Shown piece after piece: positions 6,498 through 7,910 of a stretch of DNA of 7,910 nucleotides. This DNA is from JAZQLP01 sp045629205. GTDB taxonomy: Bacteria; Bacillota; Clostridia; Oscillospirales; UBA644. Below the pieces are notes generated by a model that had not been told where the DNA came from, ran no database searches, and worked only from the letters and a program-made list of their open reading frames with translations. Each line of letters opens with the position of its first letter. Within the stretch, counting starts at the first letter, position 1. Both the position numbers and the translations under genes were made by a program. The stretch is from assembly GCA_045629205.1 (NCBI GenBank), contig JAZQQT010000157.1, positions 1 through 7,910 of the forward strand, given 5' to 3'.

Positions 6498-6544
6498 GCA
6501 AAACGACGCTCTTTTGAAGCAATAATGACATTTTTACAAACGGC

Positions 6545-6573
6545 TTGTATTATTCCGACATGTATGGTATAAT
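6545..6573 (+). promoter_or_regulatory. Extended -10 promoter of the MFS transporter
   Basis: TTGTAT (6545-6550) and a perfect TATAAT (6568-6573) are 17 bases apart. TG-G directly precedes the -10, giving an extended -10 that offsets the poor -35. The predicted start of transcription near 6580 leaves a leader of about 27 bases, AT-rich up to the ribosome site at 6599-6606. Confidence 0.75.
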
Positions 6574-6606
6574 TGACCAGATTTTTAGATTTTTATATAA
6601 AGGTGG

Positions 6607-7851
6607 ATGACGGTTTTGCAGGAAAAAATGACGGGCAAAAAAGCCCTGTGGTTTCTGGCTTTATGCTGCTTGATATATTTTGTAACTTATATGATGAGAT
6701 ACGATTACGCGGCCGTTAACGTTGAAATCATAAAAGAATTTCAGATAGAAAAAACAGTTGCGAGTATTGCCGTTACCGGTTCATTTATTACATACGGTAT
6801 CGGTCAGCTCATCAGCGGATTTTTCGGAGACAGAATTCAGCCGAAATATCTTATCGTGTTCGGACTTATAGGAACAGCGGCCATAAATCTTCTTATGAGT
6901 TTTCTTCCGAACATTCAGACCATGACGGTTTTCTGGTGCTTTAACGGATTCTTCCAGGCAATGCTTTGGCCGCCTTTAGTCAGAATAATGGCGGAAAGTT
7001 TTGATAAAAAATTATACACAAACGCCTGTGTTTTCGTTACCTCTGTTGCCGTTGCGGCAAAAATTGTCGAATATCTTATAGCTTCATTGGTCGTAACCAT
7101 TGCCGGTTGGAGATATGTTTTCGTCGTTTCCGCAGCTCTCGGCGCAATCGTGGTCATCATATGGATACTCGGAACGAAGAACATAAAATCAGACCTTTCA
7201 CCTAAAAAAATCGACGCAGAACAAAAAGCGGAAACATCCGGCAATCTCAAATCCGTATTCATTGTTTCGGGACTTATATTTATTCTTGTCGCTATTATCC
7301 TGCAGGGCATGCTTCGTGACGGAATCGAAGCCTGGATGCCCACCTTTATCGATGACGTATTCAACCTCGGGTCATCACTTTCAATTCTTACGACAGCTGT
7401 TCTTCCGTTATTCGGTGTTCTCAGTATATCAATAGCAACAGCCGTTTACAATAAAATCGGCGACGAACTCAAAGTTTCGACAATTTTCTTTGCTCTTGCT
7501 TTCGTTTGCGGCTGTATAATGATTCCGTTCTTCGGAAACAAATCGATATTCGGAATTATTATTCAGATAGTCATGATCACGCTGATGAACGGATCGATGC
7601 ACGGCGTAAACCACATGCTTATCAGTCTTCTTCCGGCGCATTTCGTTAAAACAGGAAAAGTTTCCACGATTGCGGGAATTCTCAATGCCTGCACATATGT
7701 CGGCAGCGCGGTTTCAACATTCGGATTTGCGGCAATAGCCGAAAAATTCGGATGGGATAAGCTTCTGATTATCTGGACACTGATTGCAGTAATAGGCGGA
7801 TTAATCTGTTTTTCATGTATTAAAAAGTGGAAAAAATACAGAGAAGAATAA
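6607..7851 (+). CDS. MFS transporter of the organophosphate:phosphate antiporter (OPA) type
   Basis: A 414-residue integral membrane protein with about 12 hydrophobic segments in two six-helix halves joined by a charged loop (about 190-213). OPA-like marks are R31 just after TM1, the GDR-x-x-PKYL loop (74-82), FNGFFQAMLWPP (112-123), GWRYVF (167-172) and MLRDGIEAWMPTF (235-247). By position R31 and R237 match the two arginines that bind phosphate in GlpT (R45, R269), so a phosphorylated sugar, glycerol-3-phosphate or similar is the likely substrate, exchanged for phosphate. The TM5 stretch (140-160) has no histidine in place of the GlpT H165, so specificity may differ. The start is uncertain: the ATG at 6607 is only three bases from AAAGG, while an in-frame TTG at 6616 or ATG at 6628 is better placed. 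It is a single-gene unit with its own promoter, divergent from the deacetylase operon. A regulatory UhpC-like sensor role is also possible. Confidence 0.85.
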   Translation: MTVLQEKMTGKKALWFLALCCLIYFVTYMMRYDYAAVNVEIIKEFQIEKTVASIAVTGSFITYGIGQLISGFFGDRIQPKYLIVFGLIGTAAINLLMSFLPNIQTMTVFWCFNGFFQAMLWPPLVRIMAESFDKKLYTNACVFVTSVAVAAKIVEYLIASLVVTIAGWRYVFVVSAALGAIVVIIWILGTKNIKSDLSPKKIDAEQKAETSGNLKSVFIVSGLIFILVAIILQGMLRDGIEAWMPTFIDDVFNLGSSLSILTTAVLPLFGVLSISIATAVYNKIGDELKVSTIFFALAFVCGCIMIPFFGNKSIFGIIIQIVMITLMNGSMHGVNHMLISLLPAHFVKTGKVSTIAGILNACTYVGSAVSTFGFAAIAEKFGWDKLLIIWTLIAVIGGLICFSCIKKWKKYREE

Positions 7852-7880
7852 ACGTAAAAACAAAGTTTTAGATAAATCAC

Positions 7881-7903
7881 AACCACCCGTCAAACGGGTG
7901 GTT
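7881..7903. terminator. Perfect 10-bp hairpin after the transporter (terminator or mobile-element-like palindrome)
   Basis: AACCACCCGT (7881-7890) pairs fully with ACGGGTGGTT (7894-7903) around the loop CAA. It begins 29 bases after the transporter stop. Only one further T follows before GC, so a classical U-tract is missing and termination may be inefficient. The shape is also seen in REP-like and IS200/IS605-end palindromes. The window ends seven bases later, so the choice stays open. Confidence 0.55.
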
Positions 7904-7910
7904 TGCACCA

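Noticed and set aside
6436..6531. N-terminal extension of the deacetylase (32 codons beginning MSLLLQK)
   Set aside because: It overlies the promoter, has no ribosome site, does not match the NodB family start, and the internal ATG at 6435 has GAGGA at good spacing.

Overview
The window reads as ordinary chromosomal DNA of a low- to moderate-GC Gram-positive anaerobe, most likely an uncultured gut Clostridia (Oscillospiraceae/Ruminococcaceae-like). The basis is strong AGGAGG-type ribosome binding sites, near-consensus sigma-A promoters, short AT-rich intergenic gaps, and a lysine-tailed, membrane-anchored surface protein with cysteine-pair repeats of a kind common in gut Firmicutes. I see no phage, insertion-sequence transposase, CRISPR array, rRNA or tRNA. 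Taxonomy is inference from style and gene content.

Left part (1-2228): the window opens inside a plus-strand GH20 beta-hexosaminidase-type gene that keeps the catalytic Asp-Glu pair and its natural C terminus. It faces a minus-strand GH30 glycosidase. Between them lie two intrinsic terminators, one for each strand, separated by a shared T/A tract.

Middle (2229-4865): a near-perfect minus-strand promoter (TTGACA, 17 bp, TATAAT) drives a secreted, membrane-anchored transglutaminase-like protein. GH30 follows it after 8 bp, with its Shine-Dalgarno lying over the upstream stop codon, so the two form one coupled operon. Divergent from this operon is a small HD-domain hydrolase of the SpoT/MESH1 type, with its own promoter and a six-base dyad covering the -35 box. 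A bidirectional terminator separates it from the next, convergent operon.

Right part (4865-7910): a minus-strand pair, a cytosolic NodB-type polysaccharide deacetylase and then a nucleoside phosphorylase 26 bp downstream, is read from an extended -10 promoter. A divergent extended -10 promoter drives a 12-TM MFS transporter of the organophosphate:phosphate antiporter type. A perfect 10-bp hairpin closes the window.

Taken together the genes suggest glycan scavenging (GH20, GH30, deacetylase), salvage of phosphorylated or nucleoside compounds (OPA-type transporter, nucleoside phosphorylase), and one possible alarmone hydrolase. The genes are not demonstrably one pathway. I do not see a convincing new defence or mobile system. 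The most unusual items are the repeat-bearing transglutaminase coupled to a cytosolic GH30, and the paired regulatory regions. Several gene starts deserve shortening from the longest open frame: the HD hydrolase begins at 4183, the deacetylase at 6435, and the transporter start is ambiguous.
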